Assembly (NCBI GenBank): GCA_018268675.1
Contig: JAFDWB010000005.1
Coordinates: 1-64,000 of the forward strand
From: Actinomycetota bacterium
GTDB taxonomy: Bacteria > Actinomycetota > Thermoleophilia > Solirubrobacterales > 70-9
DNA length: 64,000 nt
Direction of reading: 5' to 3'
Below, piece after piece: positions 8,765 to 17,981 of the stretch; position 1 is the first letter of the stretch; each line of letters starts with the position of its first letter. The notes beneath the pieces were generated by a model. It was not told where the DNA came from and did not search any database. It saw nothing but the letters and a program-made list of their open reading frames with translations. The translations under genes and the position numbers were made by a program.

Positions 8765-8770
8765 CTGAAC

Positions 8771-10456
8771 TCAGAATCCCGGCGTGATCACGTCCACCAG
8801 CGCCGGCTTTCCGGAGGCGGCCACGGTGACCGCCTCCGCCAAGGTCTCCCGCAGCGCGGCCGGCTCGGTGACCGGCCCGCGCGCCCAGAGGCCGAACGAG
8901 GCGGCCAGCGAGGCGACGTCGACGGGCGGGTCGGCGAGCCCGGCACCGGCGTAGCGGCGGTCGCCGCCGCCGCGCTGCTCGGCGATCCGGATCGCGTGCT
9001 CCACGGTGTTGCCGTACTGGCGGTTGTCGTTGACGACGAAGAGGGTCGGCAGCCCGAGGTGGACGGCGGTCCACAGCGCCGAGGGCAGGTAGAGGAGGTC
9101 GCCGTCGGCCTGGACGTCGACGCTGATCACCCCCGGCTCGCTGCCCAGGGCGCAGCCGATCGTCGCCCCGGCGCCGTAGCCGAGGCCGCCGCCGCCGTGC
9201 CAGCCGAGGTACTGGCGGGGCCCCCGCATCGACCAGAGCCGGTGCTCGAGCCGGCCGTTGGTCCCGTTGGCGAGCCGGAAGGGACGCTCGCCGAGGGCGG
9301 CGCCGAGCTCGTGCAGCAGCCGCGGCAGCGGCACCGCCCCGTCGGCCGTCGCCACCTCGGCCTCCACGCGCCAGTCGGCGCGGGCGCGGGCGACCCGGGC
9401 GCCGAGCTCGCCGCCGCGCTCGGCCGCGCCGTCGGCCTCGCGATCGCCGAGCAGCCGCAGCAGCGCCGCCACCGTGGCCGACGCCGACGCGGTCGCCTGC
9501 ATCGCCGTCGGCACCAGCGCCTGGTAGTCGTGGGACCAGCCGCGCAGCCGCAGGCCCCCGAGCCCCGCCGCCAGCACCGTCAGCCTCTCATCGCCGACGC
9601 GCGGGCCGAGCCGCAGCTCGAGGTCGTCGACGTCGAGGGCCAGGACGACGTCGGCCTCCTCCAGGACCCCCTCGACCCCGGTCGCATTGTGGGGATGGTC
9701 GGTGGCGAGCGGGAAGCGCACCCCGGTGTCGATCACCGCCGCGCCGAGTGCCTCGGCGAGCCGCCCCAGCGACTCCATCGCCGCCGCGTCGTCGCCACCG
9801 TGGCCGGCGACGATCAGCGGCCGCCGCGCCGCCAGCAACAGCTCCAGCATCCGCTCGGCCTCCGCCTCGGAGGGCGCCGGGTCACCCGGGGTCGGATAGC
9901 GTTCGAGGGCGAGCGGCTCCACCCCCGCGGGCAGCTCGTCCTCCTGCAGGGCGACGTCGTAGCAGAGGTAGACAGGGCCCTGCGGCTCGCTGCGCGCCGC
10001 CCCCAGCGCGCGGGCGAAGGACTCGCCGATCGAGGCCGCGTCGTGCGGCTCGTCGTCCCATTTGACGAAGTCGCGGACCACCTCGCCCTGGGCGTTGGCG
10101 GTGTGGATCCAGTCGATCCAGGGCCGCCGCGCCGCCTTCGACTTCGGCCCGGTGCCGCCGAGCAGCAGGATCGGGGCGCGGTCGCACCAGGCGTTGTAGA
10201 CCGCCATCGCCGCGTTCTGGAGGCCGACCACGTTGTGCAGCAACGCCGCCATCGGCCGGCCCGCCGCCTTCGCGTAGCCGTGGGCGACCGCGACCGCGAC
10301 CGCCTCGTGCAGGCACAGCGCGAGCTCCGGCCCGTCCTCGCGCTGGACGATCGAGTCCTGGATGCCGCGGAAGGTCGCGCCCGGGTTGAGGGCGACGTGC
10401 TCGACCCCCGCCTCGACCAGCAGGTCGACGATCAGGTCGGAGCCGTAGCGGCTCAC
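8771..10456 (-). CDS. Thiamine diphosphate-dependent enzyme (benzoylformate decarboxylase/acetolactate synthase family)
   Basis: A 561-residue three-domain ThDP enzyme. It has an N-terminal pyrimidine-binding domain with the activating Glu in CLHEAVAVAVAHGYA, a central Rossmann domain, and a C-terminal pyrophosphate domain with ADGDLLY followed by NDNRQYGN (GDG...NDN motif). GTG start 10456 overlaps the stop of the VOC gene. In a ring-cleavage operon the likely role is decarboxylation of an aryl- or alkyl-2-oxoacid to an aldehyde, which the next gene would oxidise. A synthase role is possible. Confidence 0.87.
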   Translation of the reverse strand: MSRYGSDLIVDLLVEAGVEHVALNPGATFRGIQDSIVQREDGPELALCLHEAVAVAVAHGYAKAAGRPMAALLHNVVGLQNAAMAVYNAWCDRAPILLLGGTGPKSKAARRPWIDWIHTANAQGEVVRDFVKWDDEPHDAASIGESFARALGAARSEPQGPVYLCYDVALQEDELPAGVEPLALERYPTPGDPAPSEAEAERMLELLLAARRPLIVAGHGGDDAAAMESLGRLAEALGAAVIDTGVRFPLATDHPHNATGVEGVLEEADVVLALDVDDLELRLGPRVGDERLTVLAAGLGGLRLRGWSHDYQALVPTAMQATASASATVAALLRLLGDREADGAAERGGELGARVARARADWRVEAEVATADGAVPLPRLLHELGAALGERPFRLANGTNGRLEHRLWSMRGPRQYLGWHGGGGLGYGAGATIGCALGSEPGVISVDVQADGDLLYLPSALWTAVHLGLPTLFVVNDNRQYGNTVEHAIRIAEQRGGGDRRYAGAGLADPPVDVASLAASFGLWARGPVTEPAALRETLAEAVTVAASGKPALVDVITPGF

Positions 10457-11316
10457 GCGAGGAAGCTCTCCGGGGGCAGCGGCCCCCAGCGGTTGAGCGT
10501 CTGGGTCATCCGGTCGCCGGCCTCCCAGCGCTTCGGCTCGTGCTCGGCGCCGGCCGCGATCCGGCCCATGTCGGCGAACAGCTCGAGGCGCAGGCCCGAG
10601 GCGGGCTCGAGCAGGTAGGTGAAGATGTTGTTCCCGGGCGTGTGGCGGCCGGGGCCGTACTCGACCCGGTGGCCGAGCGCCGCGAGGCGGTCGAGGATCG
10701 GCTCGTAGACGTGCCAGCCGGCGACTTCGAAGCCGAGGTGGTGGAGCTCCCCGCGCGGTCCCGGCCGCAGCCCGACGTTGTGGTGCTCGCGGGCGATCCG
10801 CAGGAAGTAGAGCGCCTCGCCGATCTGCTCGGAGAGCATCAGCCCCATCACCTCTTCCCAGCCGCGGGCGGCGGCGCCGGGGTCGGCGGCCTTGAGGTTG
10901 ACGTGGCCGAGCCGGCGCGGACGCAGCCCGTCGGCGGCGGGCATCGCGACCGCGCGGGCGGCGGCGCGGACGCAGCGCAGCCCGATCCCGGTCGCGTCGG
11001 CGAAGGCGACCTCCTCGCCCGCGGCCTCGGGCGCCAGCCCGGCGGCCCGGGCGCGGAGCGCGAGCGCCCCGAGGTCGTAGCCGGCGCCGACCTCGAAGAC
11101 GAGCTCGACCAGGCCGGTCTCGGGGCCGGGGCGGAGCTCGAGCGCGGCCTGCCCGGACTCGCCGTAATCGCCCGCGCAGACGACCTGCAGGCCGCCGTCG
11201 AGCGGCCGGATCTCGAACCCGAGCGCCGTCTCGAGGAAGCCGGCGCTCGCATCGGGGTCGGGCACCGAGACGACCGCGCCGCCGAGCCTGCCCAGCGTCG
11301 TCGCCGCGGCCGCCAA
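10453..11316 (-). CDS. Two-domain VOC extradiol-type dioxygenase
   Basis: A 287-residue protein made of two vicinal-oxygen-chelate modules. The second module keeps candidate metal ligands: His in LGHVNLK, His in ELHHLGFEV and Glu in LRLELFAD, the 2-His-1-Glu pattern of catechol 2,3-/2,3-dihydroxybiphenyl 1,2-dioxygenases. The start is TTG at 11316, just after the stop of the OCD-like gene. Predicted role: meta-cleavage of the catechol made by the oxygenase and dihydrodiol dehydrogenase. Confidence 0.82.
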   Translation of the reverse strand: MAAAATTLGRLGGAVVSVPDPDASAGFLETALGFEIRPLDGGLQVVCAGDYGESGQAALELRPGPETGLVELVFEVGAGYDLGALALRARAAGLAPEAAGEEVAFADATGIGLRCVRAAARAVAMPAADGLRPRRLGHVNLKAADPGAAARGWEEVMGLMLSEQIGEALYFLRIAREHHNVGLRPGPRGELHHLGFEVAGWHVYEPILDRLAALGHRVEYGPGRHTPGNNIFTYLLEPASGLRLELFADMGRIAAGAEHEPKRWEAGDRMTQTLNRWGPLPPESFLA

Positions 11317-11318
11317 GC

Positions 11319-12329
11319 TCAGGCTCCGGTCCCCGCGGTCGAGAGGCCGGGCCCGCGCGGCGCCGAGGTGTCCTTGAGGACCGCGAGCTCGCCGAGCGAG
11401 CGGCCGTGGCCGTCCTGGCGGGCGGCGTCGAGCACCGCCTCGGCCAGGGCCAGGTCCTGGAGCGCCGTGCCGACCGACTTGAAGACGAAGAGGTCGCGCC
11501 CGTCCTCGCGCCGGCCGGTGCCGTCGTACTCGCCCATGCCGACGATTCTCTCGGTTTCGATCGCCCCGGCGGCGACGGCGTCGATCACGTCGCCGGACTC
11601 GGCCCGCACCTGCTCGGTCCGGTCGCAGAGGAGGACGGCGGCGCGGGCGAAGCAGCCGGCGTCGAGCTCCCGCAGGTCGGGTCGGGTCGAGCCGATCGAG
11701 AGCACGGTGCCGGCGGCGCAGAACTCGCCGCCCGCGATCACCGGCTCGCTCGACTTCGTCGCCAGCACCGCGACCGGCGCTTCGCCGACCGCCGCGGCGG
11801 CCGAGTCGACCGGGGTGACGCGGAGGTCGAGGCGCTCGCTCATCCGCTCGGCGAAGCTCGCCCGGCGCTCACGCGAGGGGCTGTACACGAGCACCTCCTC
11901 GAGCTCCCAGGCGGCGGCGAAGGCGGCCAGGTGGCCCTCGGCCTCGAAGCCGCTGCCGATCAGGCCGAGCCGGCCGGCGCCCTGCGGGCAGAGCATCTCG
12001 CCGGCGACGACGGTGACGGCGGCGGTCCGCAGGCGGGTCAGCTCGCTGGCCTCGAGGATCGCGTCGAGCTCGCCGGTCTCACGCGAGAACAGCAGCAGCA
12101 GGTAGCGGTTGCCCACGCCGCGCACCACGGTCATCAGCTTCGCCCCCATCACGTCGTGGAGGGCCGCCGGCATCAACCGCATGAAGCCGCTCGGGAGGTC
12201 GAGGTCGAGGCGCGCCGGCAGCGTCGTCTCGCCGGCGCGCTCGGAGGCGACCGCGCCGCGCACGGCGGCGATCGCCAGCTCCGGCGTGACCAGCGCGTTC
12301 ACCTCGTCCGCTCCCAGGTAGAGGGTCAC
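11319..12329 (-). CDS. Ornithine cyclodeaminase/mu-crystallin family protein
   Basis: A 336-residue protein with an N-terminal dimerisation/substrate domain (RLMPAAL, GAKLMTV) and a C-terminal NAD-binding domain with GLIGSGFEAEGH, typical of the OCD/alanine dehydrogenase/ketimine reductase family. GTG start at 12329. Its presence in an aromatic operon is unusual; it could act on an amino or imino intermediate, or be a ketimine reductase with a keto-acid substrate. I cannot assign the reaction. Confidence 0.8.
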   Translation of the reverse strand: MTLYLGADEVNALVTPELAIAAVRGAVASERAGETTLPARLDLDLPSGFMRLMPAALHDVMGAKLMTVVRGVGNRYLLLLFSRETGELDAILEASELTRLRTAAVTVVAGEMLCPQGAGRLGLIGSGFEAEGHLAAFAAAWELEEVLVYSPSRERRASFAERMSERLDLRVTPVDSAAAAVGEAPVAVLATKSSEPVIAGGEFCAAGTVLSIGSTRPDLRELDAGCFARAAVLLCDRTEQVRAESGDVIDAVAAGAIETERIVGMGEYDGTGRREDGRDLFVFKSVGTALQDLALAEAVLDAARQDGHGRSLGELAVLKDTSAPRGPGLSTAGTGA

Positions 12330-12345
12330 CGCGACGACATCCCGC

Positions 12346-13359
12346 TCAGTTGCGCCCGGTGTAGAAGCCGGAGTCGTCCTTGTCGGCGACCGCGAACCCG
12401 GATGCTTCGATCCCGGCGCGCAGGCCCTTCATCTGCCCCGGGTTGAGCCGCATCTGCGGCATCCGCAGCAGGCCGCCGTTGTAGCCGTGGAGCCAGGCGA
12501 GGTACTTCCAGCCGACCCGGTGGATCAGGTTGGCGCCGGGGAAGGTGGCGTGGAAGGCGCCTTTGGCCTCGCGGGCGGGCTGGCAGCTCCAGAAGATCTC
12601 CATCGCCCCCTCGAAGTCGCCCGCGCCCGCCGCCTCCAGCACCTTCACCGGGCGGTCGCGAAGCGCCTCGTAGCCGCTGGTGCCGAGCCACTGCGTGCCG
12701 TAGTTGCGGACCAGGGCGGGGATGTGCAGCTCGTAGGGGTGGTAGACGAGGACGTCGTCGGAGCAGCGGTGGAAGACCTCGTCGAGGGCACTGAAGACGG
12801 CCCCGCCGCCGCCCTCGTACTTGAGCGCCGCCGCCGTCTCCAGCCGCGCCATCCCTTCCAGCGCGTCCATCGGGAAGCCCGCCGGGTGCAGCGGCTTGAA
12901 GCCCCAGGTCGGGACCCCGAAGAGGATCAGCGCCAGGTCGGTGCGATCGGCCACGTACCTGGTGTGCTCGACGATGTCGTCGGCGGTGCGGGGGCGGAAG
13001 CTCGGCGGGTAGGAGAGCAGCGCCGCCTCGGCCCCGACGCCCTCGGCCGCGGCCGCGGCCTCGAGCTCTTCCTCGACGGTCGAGAAGCTGAGGTGGGCGA
13101 CGATCTTGAAGTCACCCGGGGCGGCGTCGGCGGCGACCTCGAGGAAGCGCTTGTACTCCTCCAGGGTGGTGCCGCTCTCCGAGGCGACCAGCGTGCCCCA
13201 GTAGCCGTGCTCGGCGGCGAGCCGCACGTCGTGGGCGATCGCCGCCTCGTTGAGCCGGCTGAAGTCCTCGCTGAAGGACGGCATGGTGACGTTGGTCAGC
13301 CCGCGCCACTCGCTGCGGGCGCGCTCCTTTATCTCGGAGCGCTTGTAGGGAAGTGCCAT
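12346..13359 (-). CDS. DapA-family class I aldolase/hydratase-aldolase
   Basis: A 337-residue TIM-barrel protein of the dihydrodipicolinate synthase superfamily, with the Schiff-base Lys in AALKYEGG. It is longer than true DapA and in the size range of the hydratase-aldolases (NahE/PhdJ type) that split benzylidenepyruvates to aldehyde plus pyruvate. Position between the SDR and the OCD-like gene in a ring-cleavage operon favours that role. It could instead act on a sugar acid; moderately sure of family, unsure of substrate. Confidence 0.78.
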   Translation of the reverse strand: MALPYKRSEIKERARSEWRGLTNVTMPSFSEDFSRLNEAAIAHDVRLAAEHGYWGTLVASESGTTLEEYKRFLEVAADAAPGDFKIVAHLSFSTVEEELEAAAAAEGVGAEAALLSYPPSFRPRTADDIVEHTRYVADRTDLALILFGVPTWGFKPLHPAGFPMDALEGMARLETAAALKYEGGGGAVFSALDEVFHRCSDDVLVYHPYELHIPALVRNYGTQWLGTSGYEALRDRPVKVLEAAGAGDFEGAMEIFWSCQPAREAKGAFHATFPGANLIHRVGWKYLAWLHGYNGGLLRMPQMRLNPGQMKGLRAGIEASGFAVADKDDSGFYTGRN

Positions 13360-13411
13360 GTTCCTTTCCTCTTCCGGGTGATCTCGTGGGTTGGTCGGCG
13401 TCGGGCCGCGC

Positions 13412-14128
13412 TCACGGCATCAACATCCCGCCGTTGACGTGGAGGACCGCGCCGGTGACGAAGGCGGCGGCCGAGCTGAGCAGGAAGAGGACCGGGCCGA
13501 CGACGTCCTCGGGCTCGCCGAGCCGACCGAGCGGGATCGCGTCGCCGCCGCGGGCGGCGATCCCGGCCGGGTCCATGCCGTCGACCATGCGGCTGCGGAT
13601 CGGTCCCGGGGCGACCGCGTTGGCGCGGATCCCGAGCGGTCCGAGCTCGAGCGCCAGCGACTTGGCGAGGCCGACCAGGCCGGCCTTGGCGGCGGCGTAG
13701 TGGGCGCCCCGCGCCATCCCGCGGAAGCCGAGCCCGGAGGAGAGGACGACGATCGAGCCGCCGCTCACCATCCGCGGAACCACAGCCTTGGCGGTCAGGA
13801 AGGCGCCGGTGAGCGAGGCGTCGAGGACCCGGTGGAACTCCGCCGGCGAAAGGTCGGCCAGCTCGTGTTCGGACTGGATGCCGGCGGCGCAGACGACCGA
13901 GCCGAACCCGCCGAGCTCCTCGCCGAGCGCGGCGACCGCGGCCTCGACCGCGTCCGGGTCGGTGACGTCGCAGGCCAGCGAGTGCGGCCCGTCCGCGGGC
14001 TCGAGGTCGAGGACGCCGACCGCGAGCCCTGTCCCGCGCAGCGCGGCAACGATCGGCCTGCCGAGATCGCCGGCCCCGCCGGTGACCAACGCGGCGGCAT
14101 CCGGTAAGTCGACTCTCCACCCAGGCAT
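13412..14128 (-). CDS. SDR-family oxidoreductase, first gene of the long catabolic operon
   Basis: A 238-residue SDR with cofactor loop GGAGDLG (an extra acidic residue in the usual TGxxxGxG loop), SSGLGFRGM and catalytic HYAAAKAGL, ending NGGMLMP like the SDR at 478-1218. The open frame extends further upstream, but the ATG at 14128 is preferred because a putative operator (14133-14147) and a repeat lie immediately beyond it. Only a few bases separate operator and start, so translation may be leaderless. It is first of about eleven genes running to 3275. Confidence 0.83.
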   Translation of the reverse strand: MPGWRVDLPDAAALVTGGAGDLGRPIVAALRGTGLAVGVLDLEPADGPHSLACDVTDPDAVEAAVAALGEELGGFGSVVCAAGIQSEHELADLSPAEFHRVLDASLTGAFLTAKAVVPRMVSGGSIVVLSSGLGFRGMARGAHYAAAKAGLVGLAKSLALELGPLGIRANAVAPGPIRSRMVDGMDPAGIAARGGDAIPLGRLGEPEDVVGPVLFLLSSAAAFVTGAVLHVNGGMLMP

Positions 14129-14132
14129 CTTG

Positions 14133-14147
14133 AAAACAGTATACACC
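14133..14147. promoter_or_regulatory. Putative GntR/FCD operator at head of the long catabolic operon
   Basis: AAACAGTATACACCT; on the minus strand GTGTATACTGTTT, a partial dyad akin to the CTGTATTCA sites elsewhere. It is 5 bases from the ATG of the first operon gene, compatible with direct repression or a very short leader. Assignment to the GntR regulators encoded nearby is inference. Confidence 0.5.
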
Positions 14148-14189
14148 TTGGTCGGGCCGCTCGACCCCGGCGGGTTCGGGGCCGTGGCG

Positions 14190-14765
14190 GGCGTCCGAGG
14201 CGTGCCTCGTGGGCGGTGCGGCCGTCCGAGATGCGTCCCGGACGCCTCATGGGGATCCTGGCAGGCTGTGACCCCAAGAGGCGCCCGGGACGTGAGCGGT
14301 GCGTGGGGGAGTGGGCACGGGGACCGGGGGAAGTCGGACTTCCGTAACCGTCCGGGCGTCTCTGACCCCTGCCGCTCTCCGCCCACCCGTCGCTCCCCCG
14401 GGCGCCGGCTGGCCCAGGGCACCACAACCCTGCTCGCTGAAGCATCGTGGTCCCATGACAACCAAAATCCTTCAGCGGTGGCCCCCGACGTGGGGGTGCA
14501 TGTGCATCGTGGGCTCGACTCGTGACGAACTCCACGCTTCCGTCATGGTCTGGTGCGAAAGAGAGGCCACAGAGGTTCTGGATCGAGGCCCCGGGACACG
14601 CTGCAACGATTTAGGTCGCTATGGCGACACCAATCGCTGCAGCGCCTCTCAGGCGGTCGAGGAAGACGGGAGGAACCGTGACGATCTCCCCCCTCCTCCG
14701 CCTGACCCTCTTCAGGCTGTTCCTTATGGTCGCCAGGCGACCATAAGGAACAGCTGGAGGGAGGG
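14190..14765. repeat. Intergenic repeat, copy 2, with cruciform at 14716-14754
   Basis: It matches copy 1 (1-370) in reverse orientation in several blocks: the GCGGCCGTCCGAGATGCGTC block at 14210, the GGAAGTCGGACTTCC dyad near 14328, the GCTGCAACGAT/ATCGCTGCAGC dyad around 14600-14645, GGTCGAGGAAGACGGGAGGA near 14656, and the GCTGTTCCTTATGG hairpin. The whole of 14129-15109 holds no supportable gene; beyond this repeat (14766-15109) I see nothing recognisable. Together with copy 1 it brackets the 478-14128 operon as an inverted pair. Confidence 0.75.
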
Positions 14766-15109
14766 CGTCCTCTCGAGGACGCCGAGGTCCCCGGCCTTCC
14801 CGACGTCTTCGTCACGAGGTCCAACATCGGTGACGGACCCGTGGCGCTCCCCGTGCGTCTCCCGTCACTCCCCCGCGACCCTTCCTCCACGCCCGGCGTC
14901 CCGTCCCCGGTGAGTTCGCACTTCACCGCGCCGTCCGCGGGTTTCTGCGAACTCATCGGGGCGTGCGTCCCCGCTGCGGCGTGTCGACCATTCCTCTCCC
15001 CACGGACGCGACCGTCTCGGCCACGGCCCGCCCGGGCCGAGGCCGAGATGGCCGCGTCCCTTTCACCTTTGGGCGCCGGCTTCAGCCCGCGACCCGCGGG
15101 ATCGACCGC

Positions 15110-15835
15110 CTAGGTCGTCTCCGCCGCGGGGGCGCCGTTGGCGCGGCCGAAGTCGGTGCCGGAGGCGACCACCCGCTCGCCGGTGTGGCGGATGTGCTTT
15201 TCGATCGCCTGGCGGGCTTTCTTCGCCTTGCCGGCGGCGATCAGGCTGATCACCTCGGCGTGCTCGGCGTTGACGTCCTCGCGGTTCTGCACGCCTTTGC
15301 CGCCGCTCCACATCCGCACGTAGCGTTCCGAGCGCAGCCGCAGCTGTTCGACCAGCTCGAGCCCGGTCTCGTCGCCGGCCGCCTCGAGGATGATGGCGTG
15401 GAATTCGTTGTTGAGCCGCAGCCAGGTGGAGTGGCTCGCGGCCGACTTCATCTCCTCGTTCTTCGCCCCCAGCCGGTTGACGTCGGCCTCGGTGAGCTTG
15501 GCGACGGCGCGCTCGGTCATGTGGCCCTCGACCAGCGCCCGGTAGTCGTAGACCTCGGCGATCCGGCTCAGCGAGAGCGAGCGGACGATCGCGACATGGT
15601 GCGCTCGCGACTGGATCAGCCCCTCCGCCATCAGGTGCCGCATCGCCTCGCGGACGGGGACCCGGGAGACGCCGAGGCGCTCGGCGATCGCCGCCTGTTT
15701 CAGCACCGCGCCGTCCGGCAGGCTGCCGCTCTGGATCGCCTCGCGCAGCGCGTCGGCGACGTAATCGGCGGTGATCTTCCGCCCGCGCATCCGAGCGTCG
15801 AGCTTGATCACAGAGAGGTCGGTCGAATCCATCAT
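15110..15835 (-). CDS. GntR-family transcriptional regulator, FCD subfamily (paralogue 1)
   Basis: A 241-residue protein with an N-terminal winged helix (about 18-85; LKQAAIAERLGVSRVPVREAMRHL is the recognition segment) and a C-terminal all-helical FCD ligand domain with metal-site histidines in LNNEFHAIIL and HIRHTGER. It is highly similar to the regulator at 19528-20241, pointing to a recent duplication. It is last in the minus-strand unit hydrolase-deacetylase-ferredoxin reductase-GntR. It probably controls the CTGTATTCA-type sites in response to a carboxylic acid intermediate. Confidence 0.9.
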   Translation of the reverse strand: MMDSTDLSVIKLDARMRGRKITADYVADALREAIQSGSLPDGAVLKQAAIAERLGVSRVPVREAMRHLMAEGLIQSRAHHVAIVRSLSLSRIAEVYDYRALVEGHMTERAVAKLTEADVNRLGAKNEEMKSAASHSTWLRLNNEFHAIILEAAGDETGLELVEQLRLRSERYVRMWSGGKGVQNREDVNAEHAEVISLIAAGKAKKARQAIEKHIRHTGERVVASGTDFGRANGAPAAETT

Positions 15836-15887
15836 CAGCTTGTGCGCTCCAAACGCCGACCGGCGGAGACCCCTCTCTGAACCCGCA

Positions 15888-17060
15888 TCAGTGGATCGAG
15901 CCGCTCACCGGCAGCTCCGATCGTATCCTGGCGCGCAGCTTCGCGAAATCACGGCGCATCCCATAGCTCACCGCACCGACCGGGTTTCCCTCCAGCAGGG
16001 CGAGCGCGGCGAACTCTCCCGCGTCCCCTTCGCCGGCCACGACATCGAAGGAATCGGCCAGCGCCGGCAGCCCGACGACCTGCAGCCTGGTCCCGAAATG
16101 GTCCGACCAGACGCTCGGCAGGGAGGCGAACGGCCGGGCCTCGGCCCCGGCGAGGACGGCGGCGCCGACCGCGTCGCCCTGCTCGATCGCGTTCGCCCAG
16201 TGCTCGATCCGCATCGGCCTCCCGGCGAAGAGCGGGTTCGGCCAGCGGGCGACGTCGCCGGCCGCGTAGACGTCCTCGGCCCCGACCGCGCGCAGCTCGG
16301 CGTCGCAGACGACGCCGTTCTCGAGCTCCAGCCCCGAGCCCTCGAGCCAGCCGACGTTGGGGGCGGCGCCGACCGCGACCACGGCCAGCGAGGCGGCGAT
16401 CGTCGTCCCCTCGTCGAGGGTCGCGACGACCCCGTCCGGGCGCCGTTCGAGCGAGGCGACCGTGTGCTCCTCGTGCAGCTCGACGCCGTTCGCCGCGAGC
16501 ATCGCCGCGGCGGCGCGGCTGACCAGGTGGCCGGCGGCGACCAGCGGTGGGTCGAGGGTGACGACGGAGACCGCGACCCCGCGGGCGCGTGCCGCCGAGG
16601 CGACCTCGACTCCGATGAAGCCGCTGCCGACGATCAGCAGCCGCTCCGCCCGCCCGAGCGCCGCCGCCAGCTTCAGCGCGTCCTCGATCGTCCGCACCTC
16701 GAGCACCCGCTCGCCGTCGGGCTCGAGCCCCGGCAGCCGGCGCGGTCCGCTGCCGGTGGCGAGGATCAGCGAGTCGTAGCCGACCTCCTCGCCGGCCTCG
16801 GTGCGGACCCGCTTCGCCACCGGGTCGAGGCCGACGGCGCGCTCGCCGAGCCGCCAGCGGGCGTCGAGCCCCCCGGCCACCGGCAGCAGCACCTCCGCCG
16901 CCCCTTTCTCGCCCAGCAGGACCTCCTTCGAGAGCGGCGGCCGGTCGTACGGCATCGCCCGCTCCTCGCCGAGGATCGTCAGCTCGCCTTCGTAGCCCCC
17001 CTCGCGCACCGCTTCGGCGGCCCGCAGGCCGGCCAGCGAGGCGCCGACGATCAGGATCAC
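15888..17060 (-). CDS. FAD-dependent ferredoxin reductase
   Basis: A 390-residue pyridine nucleotide-disulphide reductase-fold protein. It has the FAD loop GASLAGLRAAEAV at the N-terminus, an NADH loop GSGFIGVEVAS near residue 155, and the C-terminal VYAAGDVARW motif of BphA4/rubredoxin-reductase-like enzymes. GTG start overlaps the deacetylase stop. It is the only such reductase in the locus and so is the likely electron source for both oxygenases through their ferredoxins. Confidence 0.9.
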   Translation of the reverse strand: MILIVGASLAGLRAAEAVREGGYEGELTILGEERAMPYDRPPLSKEVLLGEKGAAEVLLPVAGGLDARWRLGERAVGLDPVAKRVRTEAGEEVGYDSLILATGSGPRRLPGLEPDGERVLEVRTIEDALKLAAALGRAERLLIVGSGFIGVEVASAARARGVAVSVVTLDPPLVAAGHLVSRAAAAMLAANGVELHEEHTVASLERRPDGVVATLDEGTTIAASLAVVAVGAAPNVGWLEGSGLELENGVVCDAELRAVGAEDVYAAGDVARWPNPLFAGRPMRIEHWANAIEQGDAVGAAVLAGAEARPFASLPSVWSDHFGTRLQVVGLPALADSFDVVAGEGDAGEFAALALLEGNPVGAVSYGMRRDFAKLRARIRSELPVSGSIH

Positions 17061-17941
17061 GCCGCCCCCGCGCCCCGGGTCGCCAGGTAGTGGGCGGCGA
17101 TCTCGTCGGGATTGGTGAACCAGACCTCGTCGCGGCGGGCGGTCATGTGCTCGAGCGCGGCGATCAGGTGGCGCGCCCGGTAGGGCTGGCCGCTGAGGAA
17201 GGGGTGGATGCCGAAGCCCATGACCCGCGGCCGCTCCTCCCCCTCCTCCAGCAGCTGGTCGAACTGGTCGATCAGCGCCCCGGCGAAGTCGGGGGCGCTC
17301 TGGCCCTGGATCACGAAGGCCGGGAGGTCGTTCAGCTCGGTCGAGTACGGCACCGAGAGCAGCGACCCGTCGGCCACCTTCAGCGGCACCGGCTCGTCGT
17401 CGATCCCCCAGTTGAGGCTGTAGTCGTAGCCCGCCTCGGCGAGGATCTGGTTGGTGTCGGCGCTCTCGGTCAGGGCCGGGCCGAGCCAGCCGCGCGGCCG
17501 CGTTCCCGTGGCCCGCTCGATCCGCTCGCTGACCTCCTCGATGTAGGCGAGCTCGGCGTCGTGGTCCATGCCGACGATCCAGGTCGAGTTGTTGCCGCCG
17601 TGGCCGACCCAGGTCCAGCCCCGCTTCACGCCCTCCTCGACCACCTCCGGGTAGCGGTCGCAGACCTCGCTGTTGAGCAGCGCCGTCGCTTTCAGGTCGA
17701 AGCGGTCGAAGATCTCCATCAGGCGGAAGATCCCGACCCGGGGGCCGTAGTCGCGCCAGCCGTAGTTGGTCGGATCGGGCACCAGCTCGGCGGTGAACTG
17801 GGCGAGGCTGAGCGCCGGCCGGCCCCAGGCGTAGTGCTCGATCGAGATCCCGCAGTAGACGGCGATCTTCTTGCCTTCCGGCAGCTCGAACCTGGGGCGG
17901 CGGACGATCGCCGAGTAGTCGTAGACGGGATTTGGCTCCAT
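17057..17941 (-). CDS. Polysaccharide deacetylase-fold (NodB/PuuE-like) hydrolase
   Basis: A 294-residue carbohydrate-esterase-4-like protein with conserved segments CGISIEHYAWG, WVGHGGNNSTW and a late GIHPFLSGQPYR. No signal peptide, so cytoplasmic, more like PuuE-type allantoinases or other amidohydrolases of this fold than cell-wall deacetylases. In this operon it may open an amide or lactone-like intermediate; substrate unknown. Confidence 0.78.
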   Translation of the reverse strand: MEPNPVYDYSAIVRRPRFELPEGKKIAVYCGISIEHYAWGRPALSLAQFTAELVPDPTNYGWRDYGPRVGIFRLMEIFDRFDLKATALLNSEVCDRYPEVVEEGVKRGWTWVGHGGNNSTWIVGMDHDAELAYIEEVSERIERATGTRPRGWLGPALTESADTNQILAEAGYDYSLNWGIDDEPVPLKVADGSLLSVPYSTELNDLPAFVIQGQSAPDFAGALIDQFDQLLEEGEERPRVMGFGIHPFLSGQPYRARHLIAALEHMTARRDEVWFTNPDEIAAHYLATRGAGAA

Positions 17942-17981
17942 GCTCTCCTCCGGTTGGGTCTTGCGGTCGTCGACGGGCGGG

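Noticed and set aside
6303-9074. 923-codon minus-strand frame overlapping the SDR and ALDH genes
   Set aside because: Same-strand out-of-frame shadow; no domain, and both underlying genes have intact catalytic motifs.
5996-10618. 1540-codon open frame on the plus strand opposite the catabolic operon
   Set aside because: It is antisense to several well-supported enzymes (oxygenase, SDR, ALDH and ThDP genes); its Arg/Asp/His-rich composition is typical of shadow frames in GC-rich DNA.
14247-14956. Several open frames in the repeat region before the first GntR gene
   Set aside because: They cross palindromic repeats, have no ribosome site and no protein-like composition.
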